Of a stretch of 64,000 nucleotides of DNA, positions 10,862 through 22,529 are shown piece by piece. Made by a program: the position numbers and the translations under genes. How positions within the stretch are numbered: the first letter of the stretch is position 1; each line of letters opens with the position of its first letter. The notes beneath the pieces were generated by a model. That model worked only from the letters and a program-made list of their open reading frames with translations. It did no database searches and had not been told where the DNA came from. This DNA is from Actinokineospora inagensis DSM 44258 (lineage in GTDB: Bacteria > Actinomycetota > Actinomycetes > Mycobacteriales > Pseudonocardiaceae): the NCBI RefSeq assembly GCF_000482865.1, contig NZ_AXWW01000024.1, positions 52,778 through 116,777 on the forward strand, read 5' to 3'.

Positions 10862-13800
10862 TCAGACTCCATCCGTGAGGGCCACCTGGTCGGCCCGGTC
10901 ATCCCCGGTGTCGCTCTCGTTCTCGTCGAGTGCCAGCCGCACCAGCGCGTCCACCGTCATCAGCTCGATCTCCTCGGGTTCGGCGTCGTCCGGCCCGGTC
11001 GGGGCGGGGCCGTCGAACCCGGCCAGGCGCAGCAGCGGGTCCAGCAGACCGGCGTCGCGCAGCCGGGCCAGCGGGATCGACGCGACGGCGTGCCGCAGGA
11101 CGTCCTCGTCGGGGCGTTCGGCCGCCGGGACCAGTTCGTCGTGCAGGTGTTCGGCGAGGGCGAGCGGGGTCGGGTGGTCGAACACCAGCGTCGCCGGGAG
11201 GGCCAGTCCGGTCCGGGCGACCAGCCGGTTGCGCAGCTCGACCGCGGTGAGCGAGTCGAACCCGAGGTCGCCGAACGCCTGCTCGGGTTCCACGGCGCCG
11301 CTTCCCGCGTGTCCGAGCACGGTCGCGACCTGTTCGACCACGAACTCCACCACCGTCTTGCGCCGGGCGACCTCCGGTAGCCCGGCCAGTTGCCGCGCCA
11401 ACGCGTTCGCGTCGACCGACCCGGTGCCGCGGCTGGAAGGGGTGACCAGGTCGCGCAGTACCGCGGGCAGCGCACCGCTGTCGGCGTGCCCGCGCAGCCG
11501 GGCGGGATCGATGGCGGTGAGCACCGGAACCGGTTCACCGTCCACCATCGCGGTGTCCAACAAGGACAGTGCTAGATCCGTTGGCATCGCGGCGAACCCG
11601 TCGAGGGACCGTTGCGCGTCGACCGCGCCGCCGGTGCCCTCCGCCCAGATCCCCCACGCGACGGAGGTCGCGGGCAGGCCGGTCGCGACGCGGTGGCGGG
11701 CCAGGGCGTCGAGGAAGGCGTTCGCGGCGGCGTAGTTGGCCTGGCCCGGGTTGCCCAGGGTGGCCGTCGCCGAGGAGTACAGGACGAACGCGCGCAGGTC
11801 GAGGTCCCGGGTCAGGTCGTGCAGGTGCCACGCGGCGTCGACCTTCGGGCGGAGCACGGTGGTGAACCGGTCGGCGGTGAGGTTGCCGAGCAGTCCGTCG
11901 TCGAGCACACCCGCGGTGTGGAAGACCGCGGTCAGCGGGTGCGCCGCCGGGATCGCGGCCAGTAGGCCCGCCAGCGCGTCCCGGTCGGCGGTGTCACAGG
12001 CAGCCACGGTCACGGTCGCGCCGTGCCCGGTCAGTTCGGCGCCGAGTTTCGCCGCGCCTGGCGCGTCCGGACCGCGCCTGCCTGCCAGGACCAGGTGCCG
12101 CACGCCGTGCGCGGTGACCAGGTGGCGGGCCAGGACCGCGCCCAGGGTCCCGGTGCCGCCGGTGATCAACACCGTGCCGTCCGGGTCGAACTCCGGCTCG
12201 GCGTCAGGGGCGGGCTGGGCGCGGACCAGCCGGGGCACCCTGGCCGTGTCGCCGTGCAGCGCCAGTTGCGGTTCGCCGGTGGCGATCGCCCGGTGCAGCA
12301 GCGGGTTCGCCGGGTCGTCGACCTCGATGACGGTGAACCGGCCTGGGTGCTCGGTCTGCGCCGCCCGCACCAGACCCCACACGGGAGCCGCCGTGAGCTC
12401 GTGCTTCCGCTCAGTCAGCAGAACCAGCCTGGTCCCGGTGAACCGGGGATCGGCCAGCCAGCGCTGCAGGACGTCGAGCACGCGCAACGCTGTGGAGTTG
12501 GCGGCGGTGTGGACGGCTTCGGCGACATCGCCGGGCGCGGGCGCGCACGGCAGCACCACGACGTCCGGGACCGGATCGCGCAGGTCGAGGTCGGGGCCGA
12601 CGAAGATCGACGTGACGCCGGTCGGCTCGGGCAGCGGGATCTCGGTCCAGTCGAGCCGGTACCGGGAGCGGTCCGCGCCCGCCGCGCGCAGTTGAGCCGG
12701 GTCGAGCGGGCGCAACGTCAGCCGCGCGATCGTGAAGACCGGGTCGCCGTCGGCGTTGGTGGCGTGCACCGAGACCGAGGTCTCGGTGGTCCACGACAGC
12801 CGGACGAGCAGGTCGGTGGCCGCGTTCCCGTGCCAGGTGATCCCGTTCCACCCGAACGGGACGAGAACCCGGTCGGTCGGGGTGGACGTCGAACCGAGGA
12901 CGAGCGCGTGCAGGGTGGCGTCCAGCAGCGCGGGGTGGATGCCGTACCCGGCGTCGTCGACTCCGTCGGGCAGGCGGACCTCGGCGTAGACCGTGTCACC
13001 CTGCCGCCACGCGGCCCGCACACCCCGGAAGGCCTCGCCGTAGTGGTAGCCGAGGTCGGTGAGCTTGTCGTAGACCTCGTCCATCCCGACCGGAACGGCG
13101 TCAGCGGGTCGATCCGCCGTGGGCGCCGCAGGTCCCGGGTCTGCGCCGAGCACACCGGAGGCATGCCTGGTCCAGGGCTGGTCGCTGCCAGCCCGGGAGT
13201 GCACGGTGACCCGACGCCGACCGGTGTGGTCCGGCGCGGCCACGGCCACCTGCAGCCGGGTGTCGGTCTGGTCGGGCAACGGGAGCGGGGCCTCCAGGGT
13301 CAGTTCCTCGACCTGGCCGCTCCCGGTCAACCGGGCCGCATGCAGCACGCATTCGACGAACGCGGCACCGGGCAACAGCACGGTGTCGGCTATCGCGTGC
13401 CCGGTGAGCCACGTGTGCCCGCGGGTCCCGACCACGCCGGTGAGCACCAGGTCATCGGACTCGGCGACGTCCACGACGCCCGCGAGCAGGGGGTGCCCGG
13501 TGCCCGAGATGCCCGCCTTGTCGACGACGGCCGCGGGCGTCTCCAGCCAGTACCGCTGCCGCTGGAAGGCGTAGGTCGGCAACGCCGCGGCGCGCGCCCC
13601 GGGGAAGACCGCGTCCCAGTCGACCTCGCCGCCGCGCGCGTGCACGTGGCCCACGGCGGTGACCAGGGTCGTCACCTCGGGGCGGGCGCGGCGCAGCGTC
13701 GGGACGAACCGGGTACCGGTGCCCAGGCATTCGATGCCCATCGAGGTCAGCACCGCGTCCGGGCCCAGCTCGACGCAGGTGGTCACACCCCGGTCGCCGA

Positions 13801-16800
13801 GCACCCGGACGGCGTCCAGGAACCGCACCGGCGCACTCGCGTGCCGCACCCAGTACTCCGGCGAGCACACCTCGTCCGCGCCGAGCTCCCGTCCATCCAC
13901 TGTGGACACGATGGGGATGGCGGGCGGCGCGAATTCGAGCTCGGCCACGACCGCCCGGTAGTCGTCGAGCACGGGGGCCATCAGCGGTGAGTGGAACGCG
14001 TGGCTGGTCGCCAGCCGCTTGGTCCGCCTGCCCGTGCCCGCCAGGGTCGCCGCGATCTCGGTGACCGCGCTCTCGACGCCGGACAACACGACCGCCGTGG
14101 GCCCGTTCACCGCCGCGATCCCGCACTCGGCTTCCCGGCGCGCCAGCAGCGGCAGCACCTCGGCCTCGGCGGCCTGGACGGCGATCATCACCCCGCCCGC
14201 GGGCAGCGCCTGCATCAGCCTGCCCCGGGCCGTCACCAGTCGGGCGGCACCCGGCAGCGACAGCACACCGGCCACGTGGGCGGCGGCGATCTCGCCGACC
14301 GAGTGACCGACCAGGTGATCGGGCCGGATGCCCCAGGAGGTCAGCAGCCGGAACAGGGCAACCTCGACGGCGAACAACGCGGGCTGGGCGAACTCGGTCC
14401 GGTCCAGCGCCGCGGGATCATCGGCGATGACCCCGGCCAACGGTCGGGGCAGGTGCCGGTCGAGTTCGGCGCAGACCTCGTCGAACGCGGCGGCGAACAC
14501 CGGGAACACCCGGAGCCGCGCACCCATCCGCTGCCGCTGGCTGCCCTGACCGGTGAACAGGAACGCGGTCGCACCGGCGGTGACCTCGTCCCGGATGGTG
14601 GCCGCGCCGCCGGTGGCCAGGGCGTCCAAGCCGGTCAGCAACTCGGCACCGTCGCCCACCAGTACCGCGCGCCGGTCGAACCCGGTGCGGGTGGTCGCCA
14701 GCGAGTACGCCACGTCCAGCGGTGACAAGTCGGTGCTGCGCAGGTGTTCGCGCAACTGCGCGGCCTGGGCGCGCAAGGCCGCCTCGGTCTTGCCCGAGAG
14801 CACCCACGGCACGACCGGGAGCGCCTCGGCAGGTTCCCGAACCTTGACCGCGGGCGGTTCCTCGATGATCAGGTGGGCGTTGGTGCCGCTGATGCCGAAC
14901 GAGGACACGGCCGCTCGACGGGGCCGCTCACCCGGTTCCCACGGCGCGGCCTCGGTGAGCAGGGACACCGCGCCCGACGCCCAGTCGACGTGCGGGCTCG
15001 GCGCGTCGACGTGCAGGGTCTTGGGCAGCGTGTGGTGCCGCATCGCCATGATCATCTTCATGATGCCCGCGACCCCGGCGGCGGCCTGGGTGTGCCCGAT
15101 GTTCGACTTGACCGAGCCGAGCCGCAGTGGACGATCGCGGTGCTTGCCGTAGGTGGCCAGTAGTGCCTGGGCCTCGATCGGGTCGCCGAGCGTGGTTCCC
15201 GTGCCGTGCGCCTCCACTGCATCGATGTCCGCAGTGGACAGTCGAGCGTCGGCCAACGCCTGCTGGATCACGCGTTCCTGCGCCGGGCCGTTGGGCGCGG
15301 TGAGCCCGTTGGAGGCGCCGTCCTGGTTGATCGCGCTGCCGCGGATGACCGCGAGGACCGGGTGGTTGTCCCGCTGGGCGTCGGACAGCCGCTCCAGCAA
15401 CAGCATCCCGGCGCCCTCGGCCCAGCCGGTGCCGTCCGCGGTGGCGGCGAAGGACTTGCAGCGCCCGTCGAACGAGAGCCCGCGCTGCCTGCTGAACTCG
15501 ACGAACAGTTGCGGCGTCGCCATCAGAGTCACCCCGCCCGCGAGCGCGAACCGGCAGTCGTGGTCACGCAGGGCGCGCACCGCGAGGTGGGTCGCCACCA
15601 GTGACGACGAGCAGGCGGTGTCGATGGTCAACGCGGGCCCGCGCAGGCCGAGCGCGTAGGCGATCCGACCGGAGGCGACCGAGGCGGCGCTACCCGTGCC
15701 GATCAGGCCCTCGTACTCGGGCGGGATCGGGTTGATCCGGGCGGCGTAGTCGTTGTACATCACTCCCGTGTAGACACCGGTTTGGCTGCCGCGCAGCGCT
15801 GCGGGGGTGATGCCCGCGCGCTCGACAGCCTCCCACGCCGTCTCCAGCAGCAACCGCTGTTGCGGGTCGGTGGCCAGCGCCTCACGCGGGCTCATCCCCC
15901 AGAAAGCGGCGTCGAACCGGTCCGCGTCCCGCAGGAACCCGCCGTTGCGGGTGTAGACGGTGCCGTGGTGGTCGGGATCGGGGTGGTAGAGGGCGTCGAG
16001 GTCCCAGCCCCGGTCGGTGGGGAAGTCGCCGACCGCGTCAACGCCATCGGCGACCAGCCGCCACAGGTCCTCCGGAGTCCGCACCCCGCCCGGGTAGCGG
16101 CAGGCCATGCCGACGATCGCGATCGGCTCGTCGGTGCGCGTCACGGTCACCGTTGCCGCGTTCGCGGTGGGGGTGCCGACGAGTTGGGCCAGCAGGTGTT
16201 CGGTGAGTGCCGTGGGGCTGGGGTGGTCGAAGACGGTGGTCGCGGGGAGCCGCAGGCCGGTCGCGGTGTTCAGCCGGTTGCGCAGTTCGACGGCGGTCAG
16301 CGAGTCGAACCCGAGTTCCTTGAAGGCCCGGGTCGGTTCGACCAGGTCTGGGTCGGTGTGCCCCAGCACGGCCGCGATCTGCGCGCGTACCAGGTCGAGC
16401 ACGATCCGCTGCCGCTCGGCCGGTGGCTCGCCCGCGAGCCTGCCCTTGATCCCCGTCGCGGTGCCCGCCGTGGCCGCTTGCCGGGGTGGGGTTCGCACGA
16501 GTCCGCGCAGGACCACCGGCACCGCGTCTGCCTTGGCGCGTTCGCGCAGCGCGGCCAGGTCCAGGTGCGCGGGCACGACGTGCGGCAGGTCCAGGGCGAG
16601 AGCGGTGTCGAGCAGGGCCAAAGCGGCCTCGGTCGGCATCGGCGCGATCCCGCCGCGGGCGAGCCTGGACCGGTCGACGTCCCCGGTGAGCGCGCTGTCC
16701 GCCTGCCACAGGCCCCAGGCGAGCGAGGTCGCCCGACGGCCGCCGGACCGGCGGTGGTGCGCGAGGGCGTCGAGGAACGCGTTCGCCGCCGAGTAGTTCG

Positions 16801-19800
16801 CCTGGCCGGGGCTGCCGAGGGTGGCCGCGGCGGAGGAGTACAGCACGAACGCCGCGAGGTCGAGGTGCGCGGTCAGCTCGTGCAGGTGCCAGGCGGCGTC
16901 GACCTTGGGGCGCAGCACGGTGGTCAGACCGTCGTCGGTGATGGAGCCGACCGCGCCGTCGTCGAGGACGCCCGCCGCGTGGAAGACCGCGGTGAGCGGG
17001 TGCTCGGGCGGGATCGCGTCGAGGACACCGGCCAGTTGGTCCCGGTCGGACACATCGCAGCGGACAACCGTGATCTCGGCGTCCAGTGTGGTCAGTTCGG
17101 CCGCCCCCGGCGCGTCCGGACCCTGGCGGCTGACGAGCAGGAGATGCCGGGCACCCCGCGCGACCAGGTGCCGGGCCAGCACGCGACCCAGGACGCCGGT
17201 TCCGCCGGTGATCAGCACGGTCCCGTCGAACGAGGGCGGCTCGACGGCCGGTGGCGTCGCGTGCGCGAGCCGGGGGACGAACGCCGTCCCGTTCCGCAGG
17301 GCGATCTGCGGCTCGGCCGAGGCGACCGCGGCGGCGATCGCGGCCGGGTCCGAGGTGTCGGCGTCGAGGAGGGTGAACTGGTCGGGGTGCTCGGTCTGGG
17401 CCGACCGCAGCAGACCCCACACGGCCGCGGCGGCCAGGTCCTCGACATCCGACCCCACCGGGACCGCGCCCCGGGTCAGCACAACGAGCCGGGAGTCGAC
17501 CAGGCGCTCATCCGCCAACCACCGCCGCACCAGCCGCAGGACGTCCCTGGTTGCCCGGTGGGTCTCCTCGACCACGTCCTCGCCCGATGTCCTGATGGGA
17601 GCGAACACCACCGGTGGCCGGGCTTGCGCCACCGCTGCGAAGTCGCCGTCGAGCGTGACCCAGTCCGCGCTCGGCTCGGCCTGCCGCAGGGGCGACTCGG
17701 CCCAGGTGAGGTGCAACGGCGGTTGGCTGCTCACCGGGCTGTCCACGGTGATCGCTCGGGTGTGCAGCCCGCCGATGGTGACGACGGGGGAGTTGGCGTT
17801 GTCCAGGATCGTGACGCTCGTGGTCGCACCGGTGGTGACGATCGCCCTGGCCGTGACCGCCCCTACCGCGTGCAGCGCGATCTCGGTGCAGCTGAACGGA
17901 AGTCTGGCCTCGGTCGAGTCCGCCATGAGCGGGAGCAGTTGCAGTGCGGCGTCCAGCAGGGCCGGGTGCACGCTGTGGCCGCCGACCTCGGTGTCCTCGG
18001 GCAGGGCGAGGTCGGCGTAGACCTGGTCACCCAGGCGCCAGGCCGCGCGCAGCCCTTGGAACGTCGGACCGTACTCGTAGCCGCGTTCGGCAAGCCGGTC
18101 GTAGGCATCGGTGAGATCCAGCGCAGCGGCCCCCTGTGGCGGCCAGTGGGCCGGGGTGGTGACCGGCGGTGCTCCGGCGATCAACGTCGCGGACGCGTGC
18201 AGTGCCCACGGCCGGTCGTCGGTGGTAGGTCGCGAGTGGACGGTGACCGTGTGGTCGTCGCGGACCGTGACCTGTAGCTGGACCGGACCGATGAGGACGA
18301 GTGGGGCGTGCAGGGTGATCTCGTCGATCACCTGGTGCGAGCCGTGCCGGATCGCCGCGTGCAGCACCAGGTCCACGAACGCGGCCGCGGGCAGCAGCGG
18401 CGTCCCGTTCACCGCGTGGTCGGCCAGCCAGGGATGGGTTGCGGTGCCGATGTGTCCGGTGAGGACGGTCGAGGTCCCGTCGGCGAGGGTGATCGCGCCG
18501 CCCAGCAGCGGGTGCTCGGCCGCGGCGAGCCCCAGCCGCCCGGGATCGGCCGCCCCGGCCGGGGCGGTCAGCCAGTAGTTGCGGTGCTGGAATGGGTAGG
18601 TGGGAAGGTCGACGTGCCTGCCGCCGGGGAAGACGGGGAGCCAGTCGACGGGCGCGCCGTGGACGTGGGCCTCGGTGAGGGCGGTGATGAACTGGCGCAG
18701 GTCGCCTTGGTCGCGGCGCAGCGTGCCCAGGGCGGTCGCGGTGTCGATACCACCGGTCAGCACCGGGTGCGGGCTGGTCTCGACGAACAGCGAGTGCCCG
18801 GACTTGACGATGGCGTCGACGGTTGTCTGGAACCGCACGGGATTGCGCAGGTTCTGGAACCAGTAGTCGGCCGTCAGCCGGGTGGTGTCGAGCAGTTCCC
18901 CGGTGAGGGTGGAGAAGAAGGGGGTGTCTGCCCGCGTCGGCGTGATGTCGAGCGCGGCGAGCAGCGGCTCCCGCAACGGTTCCATGTGCGGGGTGTGCGA
19001 CGCGTAGTCGACGGGGATGATCCGCGCCCGCACCTCGCGTGACTCGTACCAGCCGTGCAGGTGCCGCAGTTCGTCGGCGTTCCCCGCGACGACGGTGGCC
19101 GCAGGCCCGTTGATCGCGGCGAGGTGCAGGTCGTCGTACTCGGCGATGTCGTCGCGGACCCGGTCCGCCGGGAGGGCGATCGACATCATGCCGCCGCCGG
19201 TGATCGCGGTGATCGCCTGTGACCGCAGGGCGACGACCTTCGCGGAGTCGGCCAGGGTGAGCGCGCCCGCGATGTGCGCGGCGGCGATCTCGCCCTGGGA
19301 GTGGCCGATGACGGCGGCGGGTCGCACGCCGTGGCTCTCCCAGAGCCGGGCGAGCGAGATCATCATCGCCCACAGCGCCGGTTGCACCACGTCAACGCGG
19401 TCGAGGGTGGGCGCGTCGGGGGCACCGAGCAGGACGTCGACCAGCGACCAGTCGGTGTGCGGGGACAAGGCTTCGGCGCACGCGTCCAGGTGCTGGGCGA
19501 ACACGGGTGATTCCCGGTAGAGGTCGACCGCCATGCGTTCCCACTGCGAACCCTGACCGGGGAACACGAACACCGGCCGTGCCTCCGCCCCCGCAACTGC
19601 CGTGACCACGTTCCCGGCGGGTCGGCCATTGGCCACCGAGGCAAGTCCCGCGCGGAATTCCGCCCACGAGCCGCCCACCACCGCGGCCCGGTACGCGAAC
19701 CTGGTTCGGCTTGTCGCCAGGGCGAACCCGATATCCGACGGGTGGGTCTCCGGCAGGTCGAGCAGCCGCCGCGCCTGATCGCGCACCGCCTCGGCCGTCC

Positions 19801-21259
19801 GCCCGGACAGCACCCACGGCACCGCACCCCCGGCGAGCTCCCGATTGGCGAGCTCCGGAGTCGCGGGGTCTTCGGCAGGTGGCTCTTCGAGGATGACGTG
19901 GGCGTTGGTGCCGGAGATCCCGAACGAGGACACCCCGGCCCGCCGTGGTTGCCCGCCCGCCCGCCACGGGCTCGGGTCGGTAAGCAGGCCGATGGCGCCG
20001 CTCGTCCAGTCGACGTGCGGGGTGGGGGTGTCCACGTGCAGCGTCCTGGGCAGGATGCCGTGCCGCATTGCCATGATCATCTTGATCACCCCGGCGACGC
20101 CCGCGGCGGCCTGGGTGTGCCCGATGTTGGACTTGATCGAGCCGAGCCGCAGCGGCCGATCCCGGTCCCGGCCGTAGGTGTTCAGCAGCGCCTGCGCCTC
20201 GATCGGGTCGCCGAGTGTCGTGCCGGTGCCGTGCGCTTCGACCGCGTCGATGTCCGTTGTGGACAGTTGGGCGTCGGCGAGCGCCTGCTGGATGACCTTC
20301 TCCTGCGCGGGTCCGTTCGGCGCGGTGAGGCCGTTGGACGCCCCGTCCTGGTTGACCGCGCTGCCCCGGATCACGGCGAGCACCGGGTGCCCGTTGCGCC
20401 GCGCGTCCGAGAGCCGTTCCACCAGCAGCACCCCGGCGCCCTCGGCGAAGCCCGCCCCGTCGGCCGCTCCCGCGAACGACTTGCACCGGCCGTCCGGCGC
20501 CAACCCCCGCTGGCGGCTGAACTCCACGAACAGGCTCGGCGTCGGCATGACCGTCGCCCCGCCCGCCAGCGCCAGGTCGCACTCCCGCTCGCGCAGCGAC
20601 CGCACCGCCAAGTGCAGCGCGACCAGCGACGAGGAGCACGCCGTGTCCACGGTCAGCGCCGGGCCTTCCAACCCGAGTGTGTAGGACACCCGACCGGACG
20701 CCACGCTGGTCGTGTTGCCGGTCAGGAAGTAGCCGTCCGTCGCCTCGGACACCCCGGGCGCGTACTGGTTGTAGATGACACCGGTGAACACCCCGGTTCG
20801 GCTGCCGCGCAACGACTCCGGCACGATCCCGGCCCGTTCCACCGCCTCCCAGGCGGTCTCCAGCAGCAGCCGCTGCTGCGGGTCGGTCGCCACCGCCTCG
20901 CGCGGGCTGATCTCGAAGAACGCCGGGTCGAACGCGCCCGCGTCGGACAGGAACCCGCCGGTCCTGGCGTAGCTGGTGCCCGGGTGGTCCGGGTCGGGGT
21001 GGTAGAGCCCGGCCGGGTCCCAGCCCCGGTCGGTCGGGAACGCGCCGATGGCGTCGGTCCCGTCGGCGACCAGCCGCCACAGGCCCTCCGGGTCGCGGAC
21101 CCCGCCCGGGTAGCGGCACGCCATCGCGACGACCGCGATCGGTTCGTGCGCGGCGGACTCCACCCTGGCCAACTGCTGCCGGGTCCGGCGCAGCTCCGCG
21201 GTCGTCCACTTGAGGTAGTCGACCAGGCGGGTCTCATCCGGTTGCCTGTCATCGGTCAT
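10862..21259 (-). CDS. Type I PKS, two modules: KS-AT(methylmalonyl)-DH-KR-ACP, KS-AT(malonyl)-DH-KR-ACP
   Basis: 3465 aa from ATG 21259 (GAGGG ribosome site), with an N-terminal docking helix. Module A: KS (DTACSSS, about 206); AT with GHSQGE (about 653) and YASH (about 751), predicting methylmalonyl; DH with intact [10 protein letters not shown] (about 948) and DAALQ; KR (TGGTGVLG, about 1351; LDD motif, B-type; SS...QANYSAAN catalytic region); ACP (LGFDSL, about 1653). Module B: KS (Cys about 1881); AT with GHSVGE (about 2320) and HAFH (about 2421), malonyl; DH with [10 protein letters not shown] (about 2621), where the usual Gly of HxxxGxxxxP is Asp; KR (about 3035, LDD); ACP (about 3331). 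The C-terminal 130 residues are an acidic docking tail. No ER domains are seen. Two DH-KR modules in a row would give a conjugated diene next to the tetronate end. Confidence 0.95.
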   Translation of the reverse strand: MTDDRQPDETRLVDYLKWTTAELRRTRQQLARVESAAHEPIAVVAMACRYPGGVRDPEGLWRLVADGTDAIGAFPTDRGWDPAGLYHPDPDHPGTSYARTGGFLSDAGAFDPAFFEISPREAVATDPQQRLLLETAWEAVERAGIVPESLRGSRTGVFTGVIYNQYAPGVSEATDGYFLTGNTTSVASGRVSYTLGLEGPALTVDTACSSSLVALHLAVRSLRERECDLALAGGATVMPTPSLFVEFSRQRGLAPDGRCKSFAGAADGAGFAEGAGVLLVERLSDARRNGHPVLAVIRGSAVNQDGASNGLTAPNGPAQEKVIQQALADAQLSTTDIDAVEAHGTGTTLGDPIEAQALLNTYGRDRDRPLRLGSIKSNIGHTQAAAGVAGVIKMIMAMRHGILPRTLHVDTPTPHVDWTSGAIGLLTDPSPWRAGGQPRRAGVSSFGISGTNAHVILEEPPAEDPATPELANRELAGGAVPWVLSGRTAEAVRDQARRLLDLPETHPSDIGFALATSRTRFAYRAAVVGGSWAEFRAGLASVANGRPAGNVVTAVAGAEARPVFVFPGQGSQWERMAVDLYRESPVFAQHLDACAEALSPHTDWSLVDVLLGAPDAPTLDRVDVVQPALWAMMISLARLWESHGVRPAAVIGHSQGEIAAAHIAGALTLADSAKVVALRSQAITAITGGGMMSIALPADRVRDDIAEYDDLHLAAINGPAATVVAGNADELRHLHGWYESREVRARIIPVDYASHTPHMEPLREPLLAALDITPTRADTPFFSTLTGELLDTTRLTADYWFQNLRNPVRFQTTVDAIVKSGHSLFVETSPHPVLTGGIDTATALGTLRRDQGDLRQFITALTEAHVHGAPVDWLPVFPGGRHVDLPTYPFQHRNYWLTAPAGAADPGRLGLAAAEHPLLGGAITLADGTSTVLTGHIGTATHPWLADHAVNGTPLLPAAAFVDLVLHAAIRHGSHQVIDEITLHAPLVLIGPVQLQVTVRDDHTVTVHSRPTTDDRPWALHASATLIAGAPPVTTPAHWPPQGAAALDLTDAYDRLAERGYEYGPTFQGLRAAWRLGDQVYADLALPEDTEVGGHSVHPALLDAALQLLPLMADSTEARLPFSCTEIALHAVGAVTARAIVTTGATTSVTILDNANSPVVTIGGLHTRAITVDSPVSSQPPLHLTWAESPLRQAEPSADWVTLDGDFAAVAQARPPVVFAPIRTSGEDVVEETHRATRDVLRLVRRWLADERLVDSRLVVLTRGAVPVGSDVEDLAAAAVWGLLRSAQTEHPDQFTLLDADTSDPAAIAAAVASAEPQIALRNGTAFVPRLAHATPPAVEPPSFDGTVLITGGTGVLGRVLARHLVARGARHLLLVSRQGPDAPGAAELTTLDAEITVVRCDVSDRDQLAGVLDAIPPEHPLTAVFHAAGVLDDGAVGSITDDGLTTVLRPKVDAAWHLHELTAHLDLAAFVLYSSAAATLGSPGQANYSAANAFLDALAHHRRSGGRRATSLAWGLWQADSALTGDVDRSRLARGGIAPMPTEAALALLDTALALDLPHVVPAHLDLAALRERAKADAVPVVLRGLVRTPPRQAATAGTATGIKGRLAGEPPAERQRIVLDLVRAQIAAVLGHTDPDLVEPTRAFKELGFDSLTAVELRNRLNTATGLRLPATTVFDHPSPTALTEHLLAQLVGTPTANAATVTVTRTDEPIAIVGMACRYPGGVRTPEDLWRLVADGVDAVGDFPTDRGWDLDALYHPDPDHHGTVYTRNGGFLRDADRFDAAFWGMSPREALATDPQQRLLLETAWEAVERAGITPAALRGSQTGVYTGVMYNDYAARINPIPPEYEGLIGTGSAASVASGRIAYALGLRGPALTIDTACSSSLVATHLAVRALRDHDCRFALAGGVTLMATPQLFVEFSRQRGLSFDGRCKSFAATADGTGWAEGAGMLLLERLSDAQRDNHPVLAVIRGSAINQDGASNGLTAPNGPAQERVIQQALADARLSTADIDAVEAHGTGTTLGDPIEAQALLATYGKHRDRPLRLGSVKSNIGHTQAAAGVAGIMKMIMAMRHHTLPKTLHVDAPSPHVDWASGAVSLLTEAAPWEPGERPRRAAVSSFGISGTNAHLIIEEPPAVKVREPAEALPVVPWVLSGKTEAALRAQAAQLREHLRSTDLSPLDVAYSLATTRTGFDRRAVLVGDGAELLTGLDALATGGAATIRDEVTAGATAFLFTGQGSQRQRMGARLRVFPVFAAAFDEVCAELDRHLPRPLAGVIADDPAALDRTEFAQPALFAVEVALFRLLTSWGIRPDHLVGHSVGEIAAAHVAGVLSLPGAARLVTARGRLMQALPAGGVMIAVQAAEAEVLPLLARREAECGIAAVNGPTAVVLSGVESAVTEIAATLAGTGRRTKRLATSHAFHSPLMAPVLDDYRAVVAELEFAPPAIPIVSTVDGRELGADEVCSPEYWVRHASAPVRFLDAVRVLGDRGVTTCVELGPDAVLTSMGIECLGTGTRFVPTLRRARPEVTTLVTAVGHVHARGGEVDWDAVFPGARAAALPTYAFQRQRYWLETPAAVVDKAGISGTGHPLLAGVVDVAESDDLVLTGVVGTRGHTWLTGHAIADTVLLPGAAFVECVLHAARLTGSGQVEELTLEAPLPLPDQTDTRLQVAVAAPDHTGRRRVTVHSRAGSDQPWTRHASGVLGADPGPAAPTADRPADAVPVGMDEVYDKLTDLGYHYGEAFRGVRAAWRQGDTVYAEVRLPDGVDDAGYGIHPALLDATLHALVLGSTSTPTDRVLVPFGWNGITWHGNAATDLLVRLSWTTETSVSVHATNADGDPVFTIARLTLRPLDPAQLRAAGADRSRYRLDWTEIPLPEPTGVTSIFVGPDLDLRDPVPDVVVLPCAPAPGDVAEAVHTAANSTALRVLDVLQRWLADPRFTGTRLVLLTERKHELTAAPVWGLVRAAQTEHPGRFTVIEVDDPANPLLHRAIATGEPQLALHGDTARVPRLVRAQPAPDAEPEFDPDGTVLITGGTGTLGAVLARHLVTAHGVRHLVLAGRRGPDAPGAAKLGAELTGHGATVTVAACDTADRDALAGLLAAIPAAHPLTAVFHTAGVLDDGLLGNLTADRFTTVLRPKVDAAWHLHDLTRDLDLRAFVLYSSATATLGNPGQANYAAANAFLDALARHRVATGLPATSVAWGIWAEGTGGAVDAQRSLDGFAAMPTDLALSLLDTAMVDGEPVPVLTAIDPARLRGHADSGALPAVLRDLVTPSSRGTGSVDANALARQLAGLPEVARRKTVVEFVVEQVATVLGHAGSGAVEPEQAFGDLGFDSLTAVELRNRLVARTGLALPATLVFDHPTPLALAEHLHDELVPAAERPDEDVLRHAVASIPLARLRDAGLLDPLLRLAGFDGPAPTGPDDAEPEEIELMTVDALVRLALDENESDTGDDRADQVALTDGV

Positions 21260-21352
21260 CGCGTCCCTCTTCCCCGGGTGCGCACGGCGAACGGGTCCCG
21301 CGCCGCGGCGGCGTGGCCGCGGCGCGAGCGCAACGGCCATCGTCGGCGCGGT

Positions 21353-21409
21353 GCCTAAAGGCTGTCCTAGGGCCTGCCGGCGGGCCCAGCGGGCAAGGCC
21401 GCCTTTAGC
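21353..21409. promoter_or_regulatory. Possible operator in divergent promoter between PKS and tetronate operon
   Basis: The 235 bp between the divergent starts at 21259 and 21495 carry GCCTAAAGG (21353-21361) and the inverted copy GCCTTTAGC (21401-21409), 48 bp apart, with GC-rich symmetric DNA between. The motif matches that at 4050-4058, suggesting coordinated control of the PKS, tetronate and exporter units. Confidence 0.4.
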
Positions 21410-21494
21410 GGCTCTTTGCGGCCCGCCCCGACGATTGCCCCGTCACGCGCCGACCCGACCGCGGCGCGTTCCCAGACCTGCCGGAAGGACCGCG

Positions 21495-22529
21495 ATGGCC
21501 GAGATCAACCTGGCCGCGGTGGGCACCGCGCTGCCGGGGCCGCCGATCGACAACGCGCGCCTCGGCGAGCTGTTCGGCAGCGGCCCGGTGTTCGCCCAGT
21601 GGATCGACTCGTTCATCGGCACCAAGACCCGCCACCTCGCCGTCGACCTGGACACCGGGGAGATCACGCACTCGCTGGCCGACCTCGGCGAGAGCGCGGG
21701 CCGCCGGGCGCTGGCCGCCGCGGGCCGGACCGCCGCCGACATCGACCTGGTCGTCCTGGGCACCGCGACCCCGGACGCGCTGATGCCCGCGACGGTCAAC
21801 CTGATCGCCGACCGGCTCGGCATCGACGGCGTGCCGACCTACCAACTGCAGTCCGGTTGCAGCGGCGCTGTGCAGGCGCTGGACATCGCGCACCAGTTGA
21901 TCACCACCGGCAGGCACCGCACCGCGCTGGTCCTCGGCGGCGACGTGTGCGCCAAGCACGTCGACCTGAGCGTGGACTTCGCCAAGCTGCCGCCAGAGCA
22001 GTTGATCAACACCGTGCTGTTCGGGGACGGCGCGGGCGCGGCCGTGCTGACCGGCCTGCCGGTCCCCGACCCGGTCCGGCTGCGGCGGGTGCTGGTCCGG
22101 TTCACCGGGCTCAACCGGCCGCCAGGCCAGCGGGTCGAGTGGTTCGGCCTCGGCGACCGGCACCTCGACCTGCCCGCCTTCGCCGAGGACTTCAAGGCGA
22201 TCGAGGAGTCGGTGCCGGTCATGGCGGGCGAGATCCTGGACGAACTGCTCAAGGACGAGGGCTGGGTCGACACCGACGTCGACTACCTGCTGCCGCCGCA
22301 GCTCTCCGTGCGGATGACCGACGAGATCGTGCGCGGCCTCGACCTGCCCGGCGCGCGGGAGATCAGTTGCGTCGCCGACACCGGCAACGCCGCCAACGCG
22401 CTGCCGTTCTTCCAACTCGAGCGGTTGCTGCCGGACATGGGCGCCGGGACCCGGGCGGTCGCCATCGCCGTCGAGTCCAGCAAGTGGATCAAGGCCGGGC
22501 TGGTGCTCGCCAAGGGGGGTGCCCGGTGA
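21495..22529 (+). CDS. KAS III-like tetronate-forming ketosynthase (AbyA1/Agg3-like)
   Basis: 344 aa from ATG 21495 with a GGAAGGA ribosome site. It has a FabH-type thiolase fold: the nucleophile in QLQSGCSGAVQALD (Cys near residue 122), a FGDGAGAAVL segment and the late DTGNAANALPF motif that holds the catalytic Asn. The position of the catalytic His in FabH (PHQ motif) reads LLPPQLS here, so the His is replaced by Pro. In tetronate clusters the KAS III-like enzyme joins glyceryl-ACP to the PKS-bound beta-ketoacyl chain to make the tetronate ring and release the product (family knowledge). The five-gene order from here matches that of abyssomicin and agglomerin. It is the first gene of a tightly coupled operon; its stop overlaps the next start. 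Confidence 0.88.
   Translation: MAEINLAAVGTALPGPPIDNARLGELFGSGPVFAQWIDSFIGTKTRHLAVDLDTGEITHSLADLGESAGRRALAAAGRTAADIDLVVLGTATPDALMPATVNLIADRLGIDGVPTYQLQSGCSGAVQALDIAHQLITTGRHRTALVLGGDVCAKHVDLSVDFAKLPPEQLINTVLFGDGAGAAVLTGLPVPDPVRLRRVLVRFTGLNRPPGQRVEWFGLGDRHLDLPAFAEDFKAIEESVPVMAGEILDELLKDEGWVDTDVDYLLPPQLSVRMTDEIVRGLDLPGAREISCVADTGNAANALPFFQLERLLPDMGAGTRAVAIAVESSKWIKAGLVLAKGGAR

Noticed and set aside
7192..10878. 1228-codon plus-strand open frame
   Set aside because: Antisense shadow of the terminal PKS gene; no recognisable domain and a biased composition.
15782..18277. 831-codon plus-strand open frame
   Set aside because: Antisense shadow of the two-module PKS gene.
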